Source: Cloeon dipterum
Lineage: Eukaryota; Arthropoda; Insecta; Ephemeroptera; Baetidae
Assembly (NCBI RefSeq): GCF_949628265.1
Contig: NC_088789.1
Coordinates: forward strand, 33,783,883-33,847,882
DNA: 64,000 nt
Direction: 5' to 3'
Shown here: piece by piece, positions 1 through 11,417 of the stretch
Numbering within the stretch: position 1 is the first letter of the stretch
How the letters are laid out: each line of letters begins with the position of its first letter
Translations under genes and position numbers: made by a program
Notes under the pieces: generated by a model
Seen by the model: the letters and a program-made list of their open reading frames with translations, nothing else
Told to the model about the DNA's origin: nothing
Databases searched by the model: none

Positions 1-1365
1 GCGAAATTGGAGACGGGATTTGTTGCTTACGATCAATGCAGCGGCATTAGTTTGTGTTTTTATTAACTACTTTTCAGATATTCAATTTTAAATTAGAATC
101 GGATGATGAGTGTGTGATTGCCTACGAAACCTACAAGTGTGGCCAGGAAAAAGCGCCTGATTTGGTCTCAAAAATCATCACGAACAACTTCGATAACCAG
201 ACCATGGTCTCATTTAAAAACGTTAATATTTAAGTTTTTAATTTTCCTTCTTAAAGCTGTACCCACCAACTCCTTGTGTTCCGGTGCGCCGAACTTGTTG
301 GCTTTCGAACAATGTTCCTTGCGTAAAAAACGTAAATTTAATCGTTGATTTTTAGGACATATTAATAAAGATTTTCTTTCAATTGTAGCAAACTTTAATC
401 AACCAGCTTGCCAATTCGGTTGGATGTAATTAATCCTTTGAAAATCCACCTAAACCACAATTTCGATGGTTCTAATCCATTCCTGAATCCTGATGGTCAA
501 AATAAAGTTGATAAATTAACTTTTCCATTCATAAAATACGTTATGCGTGCCGAAGAAACGTGCATTTTTCTTTGCAACATGTTTTTCGATTTGGAAAGTA
601 CTTAGGTCGACCTATTTTGACCCTTAGGTGGAAAGATTGGAACATAAAATTTGTGGTTATAGACTCTTATGAATAATTCTAATTTTACAAATCTACAATA
701 TAGACGATATTGGATATTTTCGGATTTCGAACGGCAAAACATTTTATGTAACTAATGCTGCAAACATATATGCGGTAAATATTTTCACCGTGGTTTGTCT
801 ATAAAATTGAAATTTACGCTCTTGCAAATTTAGACTCCGTTACAAGCCTACATTCGTTGCTGCGAACTTGGGATGTATCTCGTAGAACCTCAGAATCTTT
901 ATGATTTTACATTGATTCATGAAAACTTTGGTATGCGATATTTATTGTTATTTACCTTTGCAAGTATACCAATTTGTACACATATATGATTCAAATATTT
1001 CAAACTAAACTGTCCAGGAAGATTATCAGTGCAAAAAATACAAACCATCTTTTTTGCACACGATGCTGATAAGGATTCATGTAATTTGTGCAGATGACTG
1101 GACTCCTATGATGGTGGGCGAGACAGAATTCATCAACCAGACACACGAGGTTTGGTGTCGCAGCCGCACCCTTTTAATGGAGGAATTGTATGATGCGAGT
1201 ACCAGATACCAATGCGGTCCGTCGTTCCTCAAAATCTATAATAGAAAAATTTTCGGCGAACCACTTCATGTAAAGAATAGCACGGTTCCTCTCACTGGAC
1301 CTGTGTACCCTGACCCTTCTAAAGCTTCTACCAATGTACTCCGGTATGTCTGCGAGAAACTTTAG
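1..1365 (+). CDS. Lectin-OBP fusion gene 1, 3' part only (cut by window edge)
   Basis: This is the last seven exons of the same gene family that fills the array: 1-49, 97-206, 257-331, 389-425, 704-774, 834-930, 1094-1365. The first two encode the end of a six-cysteine OBP domain, with C4 in exon 1-49 and C5-x8-C6 in exon 97-206 (motif DDECVIAYETYKC). The third is a Cys-rich linker. The last four build the divergent C-terminal CTLD D, ending CEKL-stop. Intron phases match the complete copies exactly. An AATAAA lies at 1534-1539. Intron 27 is short (163 nt) and lacks the fold-back insertion seen in genes 3-6, so this copy groups with gene 2 as an early branch. The role is inferred to be a secreted lectin/OBP. 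The rest of the gene lies left of the window. Confidence 0.85.
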
Positions 1366-1912
1366 CAAAAATGGAATCCAAAAATATTCAAGATGAAAAC
1401 GTTGTTTATTAATTTTTCATTTTTGGGTGACCACTTTGGAGTTTACTTGTTGTGAATGCACTGGGTTTTATTTAACTGGATATTTAAAATATTATACGTG
1501 TTGATCTTCATCATGGAAACTTGATTTTGAACAAATAAAATAATACAATAAACTAATTCATATTAGTTTCATTTTCCTTTAGTAAATTTCCTGGCAGAAA
1601 AAGGTTTAAAACTTGTATATGTAGCCTTCTAAATTTTTTGAGACTTTGCATATTTGTTTTCCCACTCTTTGACAAGTCTAAACTAATTGACTTTGTTGAA
1701 ATTACTTCATGTTCTGTTCTATCATTGAGAAAAGGGTGGACATGATACGTCGTAAGCTCTTTTCATTAATGTCTGCTCAGATTACTGCGTATTAGCAGAA
1801 GAGTGTGTTAACGTTTCCAGATTTTTTAAGGGGGTAGAGTCAGTAGAGGAAACCTATTATGTAGCGGTTCAGGAAACTATATTTTTGTTGTAATTTTTTT
1901 TCAAACATCCGA
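1366..1912. other. Spacer after gene 1, no gene seen
   Basis: AT-rich 3' flank of gene 1 including its likely poly(A) signal. It resembles the 3' flanks of the other copies (a shared phrase follows each stop codon). I see no further coding exon, RNA gene or element here. Confidence 0.6.
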
Positions 1913-2270
1913 TTAGCCCAGTAATTGGCGATTAGACCGTTACATGGCACATCAGGGTGATGGAAATTTAACACAATACGCGGAAATGAAATTATTAGGA
2001 CGGCACGCCTCTTTTTCGACGCTTCTGATTGGCCGCTGGACTGTATCCTGATTGGCCACCATTATTAACTTCTGACCGGCGGGAACCAAAAGCAGATCGC
2101 AACCTGGATCCCGTTGGGAATTACGTCTGCGCAGAAGGTTTTGATTTACGTCACGCATGCGCAGTAATTAGTTTCAGCCTCCCTGTGAATTTAACAAGCG
2201 ATCTAAATATACTGCGCATGCTTGAGATGCGCACAAGTTTACTGCGCAGCTTCGAAATGGGTGAATATTC
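1913..2270. repeat. GC/CpG-rich dispersed repeat, copy 1
   Basis: A roughly 350-bp segment related to 48537-49110 (opposite orientation, two tandem copies) and 54880-55205 (same orientation). Shared landmarks are a GGCACGCCTCTTTTT phrase, a CTGATTGGCC (CCAAT-type) motif, a CGGCGGGAA phrase, and several TGCGCATGC / ACTGCGCAG motifs. Short open frames cross it but do not match between copies, so it is not coding. It is probably a non-autonomous mobile element. Its ends and target-site duplication are not resolved. Confidence 0.6.
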
Positions 2271-2372
2271 AAACAGTTATAAATTTCGACAAGATATTGC
2301 CTTCTGACCGGCGGGAACCAACACAGATCGAAACCCAGCCCCCAGGGGAGGTAATAAAGAGAAAAATCGATA

Positions 2373-2607
2373 GAACCACGCATGCCTTTGGAAACAAATT
2401 CACGAGAGCTCCCTTTTGCCCAAAACGCGAACGCTACGAGGATGACGTCAAACCGCATCCAAACAATTTTCCGAGAATAATAATATACGCGAGCGAGGCA
2501 TTTGTTTTTTCCGGTGTAACCATATTTCGGACCGGGACCCAGAGCTGCACTGCACTGCTGCCGCGGGGACGGTTCTTCGCGAACGGAAGTCACCAACAGA
2601 GAAACAG
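2373..2607 (+). promoter_or_regulatory. Conserved distal upstream block, gene 2
   Basis: A segment about 430-660 bp upstream of the start codon that recurs before gene 3 (10750-10972) and gene 4 (19280-19492). Shared features are GACGTCAAAC, an AATTTTCCG phrase, GAGGC(A/C)TTTGTTTTTTCCGG and a GGGGACGGTTC phrase. Conservation between spacers that otherwise differ suggests either an enhancer or distal promoter, or a relic duplicated with the unit. The function is inference only. Confidence 0.4.
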
Positions 2608-2840
2608 CTACAACTTTCTGTATAGTTAGAAAACCATGCCTAATCGGTATTGTAAGTCGCAGCTAGAGAACTGAAGCCATGGCAATAAAGTAGAAATGGC
2701 TGATTGAGTGCATAATTTTAAATGATGTTAACAATTATCAATCAAAAATGCATTCATTTAATATTAACTGGAGGAAGTAGAATTTAAAATTTAAAAGAAA
2801 CTGCATAATAAATTCAAAGGCAGAATAACTGCGCATAAAT

Positions 2841-3033
2841 CAGAAAAATCTACCATCACATTTTCAAATATGAAGCATTATAGAGCGAAAATGATGAAAT
2901 TTTGTTTATTTGAAACAGGAAACAGGATAGGACGTCACTGGAACTGGTTCGGAGAGGCATATGGTCGCACACTGCTGTGCTAAAATATTAAATATATTTT
3001 AGTTAGGTAAAAACTATCATCGCAGAAAGGCAA
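2841..3033 (+). promoter_or_regulatory. Conserved proximal promoter block, gene 2
   Basis: A 190-bp block immediately before the ATG, repeated before genes 3, 4, 5 and 6. It contains a TTTTCAAATATGA phrase, a GAAACAGGA phrase, GACGTCAC at 2931-2938 (CRE-like, about 100 bp before the ATG), a CGCACACTGC phrase and an AT-rich TATA-like stretch. These positions suggest a TATA and start-site region with a CREB/ATF-type site upstream. Transcription-factor identity is inferred from the motif alone. Confidence 0.55.
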
Positions 3034-6000
3034 ATGAATTTCGGTTTCTGGACGTTGCTTGTGATTGTTGCTCTTCAGAACATCGGGCATGCAAAAAAAC
3101 AAGTAAGTTTACATTCTTAAATTAACTGCCTGCTTCAAGTTTTGATTAAAATGTCTTATTACAGGGAAACAAAATTAAAACCTTCAAAATCACATTTAAC
3201 AAACAGAATCCTGGTAGGTTTTGGTTTGCAAAAGAAAAAAATTACCTTTAATTTCAATCAGGTCCTATTAAAATCCCAAAATATCTTCTGCAAAACAAAT
3301 TCCGAAGAAAATACATCATCACGTGCTGCGGATTTAAAAAATGTCAGGCAACTGCGAATGCAACGGTAAAAAAGACTACTCCAACCAGTAATAAGGTAAA
3401 ATACGCTTTAAATTGAAAACTGGGAATTGTAATTTTATTGCGTTTTACAAAGACCACTAGCATGCTAACAGCACCGTCCTCGTTAAAAACGGCAGCCATG
3501 ACAGGAAGCTCCGCTGGTGAATCATCAGCATCAGAACCAACTGAGGAAAACACTGCAGCGAGTAAAACAAAAATTCGAATAAAAATTCATGCCCATAGCG
3601 GTCCAAAAATCAGGTCACGATTCCAGTCCTTTCTCCCTTGATGTGACAGTTGTTCCAACTGACGTTCCAAATGAGGCCATTACTGACCTTAAAACTGACG
3701 TCACGAACAAAGTGATATTAACGGTGCAAGATGGCCCCAAGTTACCAAATCCTACGACCGAGGCGGCCTTTCCATCAACGCAGGTTTTCCAGAAGACAAC
3801 TGCAATCGACGCCATTTCCTCTAAAGTTGGAACTTCTTCACTATCATCAATAACTTCGCAAGCGATGGCAACAACCACGCCCACGATGAGGACGATAACA
3901 ACACCCAAAATTTTAACAACCACGCCCTCTATAATGGCTATAACTACATCCACGATGTCGGAAACAAATACTGCCGCTATAACTACAACAACAACGCCCA
4001 GGATGACAACAACTATGCCCGCGGTGACAACAATTACTACACCCACTACGACGAAAACAACTACATCCACGACCACAACAACAACCACAGTCTGTTTAAA
4101 TTTTTTAAAACCATGTGGATATTTAACTCTCAGCAAATTACAGCCCATTCCGTGCAGTTTATCTTGTGCAGCTTACAACAGTTTTCTTGCGGTATGATTT
4201 ATTTCATTAACCATCGACTCCTAAGGTTCGAATTAAGTTAGGACGCCGATTTAATCGACATGCCGAAAGATGAAAACTGTTATACATAGTGCATTTTGGT
4301 CTAAACCTAGCAAAACCACGTAACCTCTGATTGCGTCACTGGGGTTAAATTCACTATTTTATTCAGATCAAAAAGTAACTGTCATTTAAATTCCGCGGAT
4401 TTTCTGTGAGGAAGGTAAAATTTCTTCTGGTTTCAATCGGCTGCCCTACAAAATTTGAGCCTCCAGTAACATATATGCTATTTTAATTTATATTTATTGT
4501 ATAAAATTTAGAGTAACCCAATCCTCGGAGCAGTGCAAAGTAGGTTTTTTTAATTGCAAACACTAAAAATTTTAAAATCAACTCAGCCAAAGGCACGAAG
4601 AAAACATCAAATTGTAGCCTGGAGTATTTTGTTTCCACCTCTACAGTAAGAACTAGTAATTCGAATTCTGGAAATATTTTATAATTGTGATATCAGGCAA
4701 CGAGGAACGAAGCAGGTTTGCGATGCAAGGCGCTGAACATGACCCTTTTGACGGTGACCTCTCTCAACGGATTGGAATGCATGAACAATTTTGAAGGTTT
4801 TAGCTCAATCGTGCCTCCTTATCCGTATTAATACTCTAATTAAAGCCAAAACGTTCTGGACGAGCGGCTCGAACGAAGATGATAATTGCAATGTGGAAAA
4901 AAAGTACGCTTGGTGCTCCACGGGTTTCAATATGTCGAAAGAAGTTATCGAATCGAAGGAACTGTGGTTGCCACCCAAAAACGCGATCCCTTCTGCCACG
5001 GAACGATGTTTGGCCGTTTCTATTTCCACAGTTCCCTCGAAACAGGGTCTGGTGCACAGAAAATGCGACGACGCACTGCCTTTCATCTGCCAGTATTCCG
5101 TCGACTGCCCGAAGCTCTGCAACCGAAATGTTCGATTTTTAATCCATTAATATTCATTGAATTATGTCTATCCCATCTCAGGACTCCTTATTTGACTCCT
5201 CCGGACTTTTGAAAGGTAATAAGAAATAGAAAGAATGATCAATAGTTAAAACTAATTACATATGAAGATAAAAAATCCTACGGTGTTTGGTTTGAAGTCG
5301 GTTCTTACACCTATCTCTTGGGCAACAAGCCGGTTTGTATCCGAGACTAGCAAGACACCAGAGTCTAATTTTTCGGCTTAACAGATGACGTGGATAAACA
5401 GTTACCGGCAGTGTTGCGCTTTGGGAATGGATGCTCTCAACATTGACAGTGAAGCAGAGCAATTGGGGCTAACTACCCTGGCCGATTCAAATAAAGGTTA
5501 TTATTTGGTAATGAATTTAAAACAGTCTGAAAGTAATATTTTGAAATTTCAGCCAACTGGACTGCGAATTTCAACTACTGGACCAGTGGCACGTGGAAAG
5601 GGGCGCCGAAGAAGCAGTGGTCGTGGTGCGAGCCAAATGGACCTACAGTTTTCGCAAACGGACTTGTTTGGGAATACCCTCAGCCTGACAATAACGGAGG
5701 CAACGAGAGCTGCGTTCATTTCCGCTTTACTTTGAATTCCACGGGCACCATCATGACAGACCGCAACTGCGCAAACAAATATATTTTCGCGTGCAAGGTA
5801 TAGCTTGACATTTCTTGAGGAGACAACTATGGTTATTATATTTCAGAGTGCATTGCAAACCACCCCAAAACCTTGCGTTGCATCCTGCACAGCAGAGAGC
5901 TGTGAAAAAGATGTATAATCATAAGTTAAACAAGAATCGATATATGTCAAATTAATTTAAATTCTAGAACTCTCTCTTTGATACAAACTGGAATACTAAC

Positions 6001-8319
6001 GAGAAAACTTTACGGGGTTTGTAAATAGTTTTTATGTAAAAATAGATTTTAATATTCTGTACTGTTGTCCAGACTTTTTCTCTTATGGAAACTGGTACGA
6101 TGGATGTGGCCGCAATTTTTTGACTTACACCTCAATATTAGTAATACATAAAAAAATCATTGAGTACCAAAGAAACCTAAAAACGCCCAACAGTCAAACT
6201 GGACAGTCGCCCGTAAGAGTTGCTGTGATATTGGTCTGACCCTGGCCTCCATGGAATCAGTTGGGAAGTCGAGTTGCTTTTCCAGAATAGTCTCGAGTAC
6301 GAATAAAATTTGATACCGACGAAACAAAGACTTAAAATATACGAACAACTCAAGAATTCGCTCCGGCGACCTTTGGAGACTACTGGCTCTCCGGCACTGA
6401 TCTTGGGTGTGATTCAAACTTCCGCTGGTGCACCCTGAGCCGGGACTTCGTCGACCCTGAGGTCAAGTGGAAGGTGGGACACCCTAAACCCGGCCTGGAC
6501 TGCGTTTATCTCGAAGTGAGGAATGGTTCCTTGTTGCTGGCCACCGATGACTGCGCCCAAAACAAGAGTTTTCTCTGCGAAGTGAGAAAGAAGGGCACCT
6601 CCCAAAGGGCAATGCAGACCGAATGTGCGGAAATATGGGACATCACCGTTGGTAAACGCCCGCCAATAATTCTGGTTAGAGTTGCTAATCGGAAAGTCTA
6701 TGTCTTTCAGACCAAATTGATCTGCTTATGAACGTGAGCGCTTTTCTCACGGCAACCATATCGCTAAATTTGAAGGTCGGTCAAGAATTTAAATTGCCTT
6801 CCATTTCATTAACAAATATACGCATTTTTAGTGCTTCTTGAAATGCGTCGGAGTAGAAATCGGAATGGTAACCAAACAGAGTTGAATGTCTTTTATGTTT
6901 TTTTTTAAAGCACTCCCTTGTTGGATTTTAATTGGTATAAAACTGACTTTAAATCATTATTGTTCTTTAGTTTGGTGTTGGGGGATTGGACGCCATAGCA
7001 TCGCTGCGACAGATAGAACTTGTGTCCCAGGAGGAACCCGCGAAATTGGAGACGGGATTTGTGGCTTACGATCAATGCAGCGGCATCAGTATTTTATTTT
7101 TAATTTGCAGCAAAAAATAAATTTTTTAAGTAGAATCAGACGATGAGTGTGTGATTGCCCACGAAACCTTCAAGTGCGGCCAGGAAAAAGCACCTGATTT
7201 GGTCTCACAAATCATCACCAACAATTACGATAACAATTCAATGGTCAGATTTAAAATCTTTTTATTTAAGGTTTAAATTTTCCTTCTTAAAGCTGTACCC
7301 ACCAACTCCTTGTGTTTATTTCCGCCGATCTTGTTGGCTTTCGAATAATCTTCCTTGCGTAAAAAATGTAAATCCAGTCATTGGATGGTAGGACATTTAA
7401 TTAAAGATTTTAAATTAATTGTAGCAAACCGCTATCGACTTACTATATGATGATGGCTGCGGTAATTAATTGTCTTATATCTCACTGAAATATCCCATTT
7501 TTTAAATTCCTGAGGGTCGAAATAGTGGATTTGTTTACCCCAATTATTTCGATCCTCAGGAATCGATTGGATCTTAAATAAAAATGGGATTCAATATGTT
7601 TCTTTAAGCTTTAGAAAAAATATAATTTACAAATAAATCAACATTAAATATAGATATTTACGGATGCATTGTGCAAGCTGAAAACAGGACAATCTATGTA
7701 ACCAATAAAGACGTTAATACAGTAAATATTCGCCATGTTTGCCAATAATTGAAATTTACGCTTATGTAATTTTAGCTTCCACATGATGCCTATACCCACT
7801 GCTGCGAAATTGGAATGTATCTCATGGAACCTCAGAGCATGGCTGATATTATCTTCATAGTACAGAATACTGGTATGGTTTGTATGATATTACCTTAAAA
7901 ATACTAAAAAATTATATGACACAAAAATATTATCTGTACTTAATTGTATCAATTTTTTCTTAAAATTTCGTTATAAAGTTTAACACAAATACTCATATGA
8001 ACTACCTTTGGTTTGTGCAGTTCGCTGGTCGGTTATAATGGTGGGCGATACCGAATTCATCAACCAGACGCACGAGGTTTGGTGTCGCAGCCGCACTCTT
8101 TTGACAGATGACATGTACCACACGGGCACAAATAGATACCAATGCTATCCATCACACATCAATGTTGTTCCAAATCCAAATGCGTATTATTTGGAACCCA
8201 CAGGAATCTACGTAACTGATCCGATGACCAATCAACTAGTAGCAGCCACTGGAGGAGTGTACCCTGCTTTTACAGATATTATTGGGACGGTTGCGCGGTA
8301 TATCTGCGAGAAACCTTAG
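3034..8319 (+). CDS. Secreted mucin-like CTLD(x3)-OBP-CTLD fusion protein, gene 2
   Basis: Exons 3034-3102, 3165-3213, 3262-3395, 3453-3561, 3614-4089, 4144-4191, 4512-4539, 4587-4645, 4697-4796, 4846-5129, 5182-5215, 5268-5332, 5385-5496, 5553-5797, 5847-5912, 5968-6016, 6073-6140, 6194-6296, 6355-6651, 6711-6775, 6832-6867, 6971-7088, 7134-7243, 7293-7367, 7425-7461, 7654-7721, 7776-7872, 8021-8319; about 1,099 aa. Order: signal peptide (MNFGFWTLLVIVALQNIGHA), basic linker with CCGF, long Thr-rich stalk, CTLD A, CTLD B (QPD motif), CTLD C, OBP domain, divergent CTLD D. OBP cysteine spacing is C-x30-C-x3-C-x42-C-x8-C-x8-C. The start is the only ATG giving a signal peptide and is conserved in all copies. 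The frame between exons 4 and 5 needs a 52-nt mini-intron (3562-3613); without it this copy would be frameshifted. A poly(A) signal lies at 8557-8562. Confidence 0.85.
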
Positions 8320-9813
8320 CAAAAATTGAATCTAAGATGCAATCAAGATGCACACGTTGTTTTTTCTTCAAATGTTTGATTACTTTTGATTGATTTTGCT
8401 TTTTTTGAATGCAATCTGTTTGGTTTGTAACATGAAAGCATCAATTTATTTGACAGCATATTTCATATATGCTTTATTTTGCCCTGTCAAAGAGTTTTCA
8501 CATTTAACAAACATCGTTTTTGAACACTGATATATATGTATCAATAATATGATGAGAATAAATAGTTGAATTCATGGTGTAGGCTTGAAATTGCTATTTA
8601 TGTTTTATTGATTTATTTTTCCAAACCTTCTTTAGACTTTTTATACGTTGATATCCGTCAATTTTGCTGGCAGCAAGTCAAAATTAATCAGACGAAAGTT
8701 TTTTCCTCGTGAATAAAATTGACGCAAATAAACGAATGAAGATTAAGTCAAGTTAATTAAACTCACTGGTCAGGTATTCGGCTTCAAAAGTGGAGACCGA
8801 GACAAGCCTCTATAGCGGTGGGTAGTTTTGGAAATTTGCTTAGGTGAGTGGTTTTGTTCCGAGATTTGGCGGTTAAATCAATACATAAAAAACTCGGAAA
8901 GTAGCACATTTTTCACATTTCGTTAAATTTGTCCCTCCAAACCTTGGATTCTAGCCATAAGAATTTAAAAAAATTAAACACTGTTGGACTCGTAGCATAT
9001 TAGCGGAAAAGTTAGAAACGTATAAAAATAAAGAGTTGTGCGGACAGGCAGCGGGCTGGGCTCTGGCATAATGCAATTATTAAGGCGGGATAATTCATTT
9101 TTAGAGTTGGAAAATTCACCTGCATGCACTGGTGAGCACTATTCGGTTGTGGAGGAATCGCGAAAAAACGCAAATCTCGAACAGCAAAATTTACAATGCG
9201 CAAATAAGCAGCATTTTTTTAAAAAAGAAATATACCTTTATGGTATACCTCCTATTTCATTTTTCCACAAGAAAAACATAAAATTAGCATTAATAAATAA
9301 CAGCGGGGGCTAGATGAGCGATGGAAATTGGTTCCCACTGCGCAGATTCAAGATGGCATCTTGAATGTGGGAAATAAAAAGCTCTCTTTGGATTGCCGTA
9401 CGAGTGTCAAGAGTTTGATTTTACGATCCAAAAGACACCATTAGTACAAGTAATGCAAATTTTACGTCACACTATTGACGAAAACTTGCTTTTCCACTTG
9501 ACCGTTTTTTCGCGCCACACTCCACCGGACGCCGTGTCTGCGCGTCGCACGAATCTGGCCCCGCTGATAAACAACATTAATTTGCATGGGAACACTACAA
9601 CATCGCCCAGTCTTCAAGGAAGACAAAACAAAAGATGCTTCATTAATTAACAGCTGTTAGTGGACAATGTAAAAGTGTACCCGCGGCAAAAAAGCTGATC
9701 ATCTCAAGTGGAGCTATTTTTATATTTCAGGAAATTTTCTGCGAAAACTATAAAAATGACATATTTTGACTTGTATGGTTTTTTGCACCTCCAAATATCG
9801 GATTCTAACAAAA
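8320..9813. other. Spacer between gene 2 and a lectin-exon relic
   Basis: The first part is the gene 2 3' flank. The stretch around 9010-9210 is related to 34760-34930 in the gene 5-6 spacer (shared GCGGAC.GGCAGCG and GGAATCGC phrases). Around 9480-9580 there is a phrase also seen near 49185-49225 (TCTGCGCGTC.C..GAATCTGG), so both are pieces of dispersed repeats. No coding exon is recognised. Confidence 0.5.
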
Positions 9814-10083
9814 AGAATGTTGGCGGGCGACACAGAATCCATCAACCAGACGCACGAGGTTTGGTATCGCATGCAGCCGCACCGTTTTGGCAGATGACAT
9901 GTTCGATAAGAGTACATCAAGATGCATTCCGACGTACCTCGCCTTGTCAGATTTAAGTCCATGCACACTTTTGGTCGGTGAACTGTAAGTAGATGATTGC
10001 ATAATTTATTAGTCACTGGAGATGAGTACCCTGGCCCTTCAGGACTGATTACGTATTTACAATATATCTGCGAGAAACCTTAG
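9814..10083 (+). pseudogene. Relic terminal exon (CTLD D) of a lectin-OBP gene
   Basis: Nucleotides match the family's last exon: the phrase for INQTHEV near 9840-9860, a YICEKP-like end with a TAG stop near 10083, and the same post-stop AAATC..AAGATG flank. The middle is rearranged and no single frame survives. None of the other 27 exons is present nearby, so this is a partial duplication left from array expansion, closest to the gene 2 type. It is a host gene fragment, not a mobile element. Confidence 0.75.
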
Positions 10084-10749
10084 CAAATGTTGATTCTAAA
10101 AAAGCAATCAAGATGCGAGCACGTTGAAATGTTTTTCGTTTTGGGTGCGACCACTTAATTTTTAATTTCGTGCGAGTTTTCATTGTTTAAAAATGCAATT
10201 TGCTTCGTTTGAAAATATTTCAATCATCATCTTACCAAATTAAATTCATAATTCTATGTTTTTTCTGTTTCTCAATGTAGGAATTTCATTTTTGAACCAA
10301 TATGTATCAATATGATGAGAATAAAATGGTAAATTTGGTGGTGGAGGCTTCAAATTTGTAAATATTATTTACTCTGCTTATTTTATTCGAAACGTTTAGC
10401 TCTGTTTCTGTTTGGGCCTGGTTTGTGGTTTAATAAAGCTAGACTATGCAACCTGCGCTTCATTAGAGTCGGACCACTTGCATACCCAATGCCTCTCGTT
10501 ACAAACACTTTTCATCAGAATTAATAAAACGCTTATATATATGTGCACATTTTCTGATTTTACTGTTGGAAAAAAAACATTCAGGTAAATTAAGATGTGA
10601 GTAACGCTAAATCGATCCAACCTGATGCACTGTATGGATTTTAATTTAGTGTCCGAATAAATTACCACTGTCACGGTTAGAGAAAAACTACTATTTAGGT
10701 TTTATTGGGAGTTTTACATTCTTACCAATTTAAAAATGAGAATTTGAAA
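10084..10749. other. Spacer, no gene seen
   Basis: AT-rich sequence. The beginning parallels the 3' flank of gene 2, including an ATGATGAGAATAAA phrase near 10312, consistent with the neighbouring relic exon having been duplicated together with its flank. Nothing else is recognised. Confidence 0.5.
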
Positions 10750-10972
10750 GAACCACGTTCATATTTGGAAACAAATGAAGACCAAAAATGCGAAACCCGT
10801 CGCAGGACGACGTCAAACAGCAACTATAAAATTTTCCGAGAGTTGTAAACGTCAGCGAGAGGCCTTTGTTTTTTCCGGTATAACCAACACGGCCCTGAAA
10901 GCACTGCGCGCAGCTGACGGGGACGGTTCTCTTCGGCAACGGATGTCAGCACCAGAGAGAAAGAGCAAGCTA
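10750..10972 (+). promoter_or_regulatory. Conserved distal upstream block, gene 3
   Basis: Counterpart of 2373-2607 and 19280-19492: GACGTCAAAC, AATTTTCCG, GAGGCCTTTGTTTTTTCCGG, then GGGGACGGTTC and GGCAACGGATGTCAG. It lies about 450-670 bp before the gene 3 start. Regulatory function is inferred from conservation only. Confidence 0.4.
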
Positions 10973-11220
10973 GCAGAATATTCAGTATAATTATAATGAA
11001 AATTATGCCCAATTTTTAATTGTAAATCGCAGGTTGTAAACTAAAGCCATGTAAAATTAAAATGCAATGTTTAGGTGTTAATGTTAATACTATTGATAAA
11101 AGATGTTAAAAATATATCGAGAAAGATGCATTTTTTTAGATTTATTGAAAGGATGAGACGTTACATATGTAGACGCTTTAAAACGGGCAATTTAGTGCAG
11201 AAAAATGTTACTGCGCTGAA

Positions 11221-11417
11221 TATCGAAAAATCAACCATCTCTCGTTTTCAAATATGAGGAGTTATAGAACGAAAATGATGAAAATATTAATTAAAAGGAG
11301 GAAACAGGATGGGACGTCACTGCAACTGATTTCGAAAGGCATGGACGCACTCACTGCCGAGCTAAAATATTATATTGATTTCAGTTCGGAAAAAGCACCA
11401 ATGCAGATAGAAGCAAA
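11221..11417 (+). promoter_or_regulatory. Conserved proximal promoter block, gene 3
   Basis: Same block as before gene 2, with GACGTCAC at 11313-11320 and an AT-rich TATA-like stretch (AAAATATTATATTGA) near 11364. It ends at the ATG at 11418. Confidence 0.55.

Noticed and set aside
2174-2629. Overlapping open frames of about 135-140 codons on both strands
   Set aside because: They cross a dispersed repeat and the distal upstream block. Neither frame is kept in the other copies.
3438-3641. Frameshift in genes 2 and 5 between exons 4 and 5, which would make them pseudogenes
   Set aside because: Set aside in favour of a GT-AG mini-intron that gives one consistent frame in all five copies. Stated as a finding because transcript data could reverse it.
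3615-4148. Long minus-strand Val-rich open frames opposite the Thr-rich stalk exons (also at 12395-12727, 20505-20807, 28746-29039, 35843-36277)
   Set aside because: They are the mirror of ACN-rich Thr codons (GTN, Val). The sense frame fits the exon structure and the domain order, so the antisense frames are shadows.
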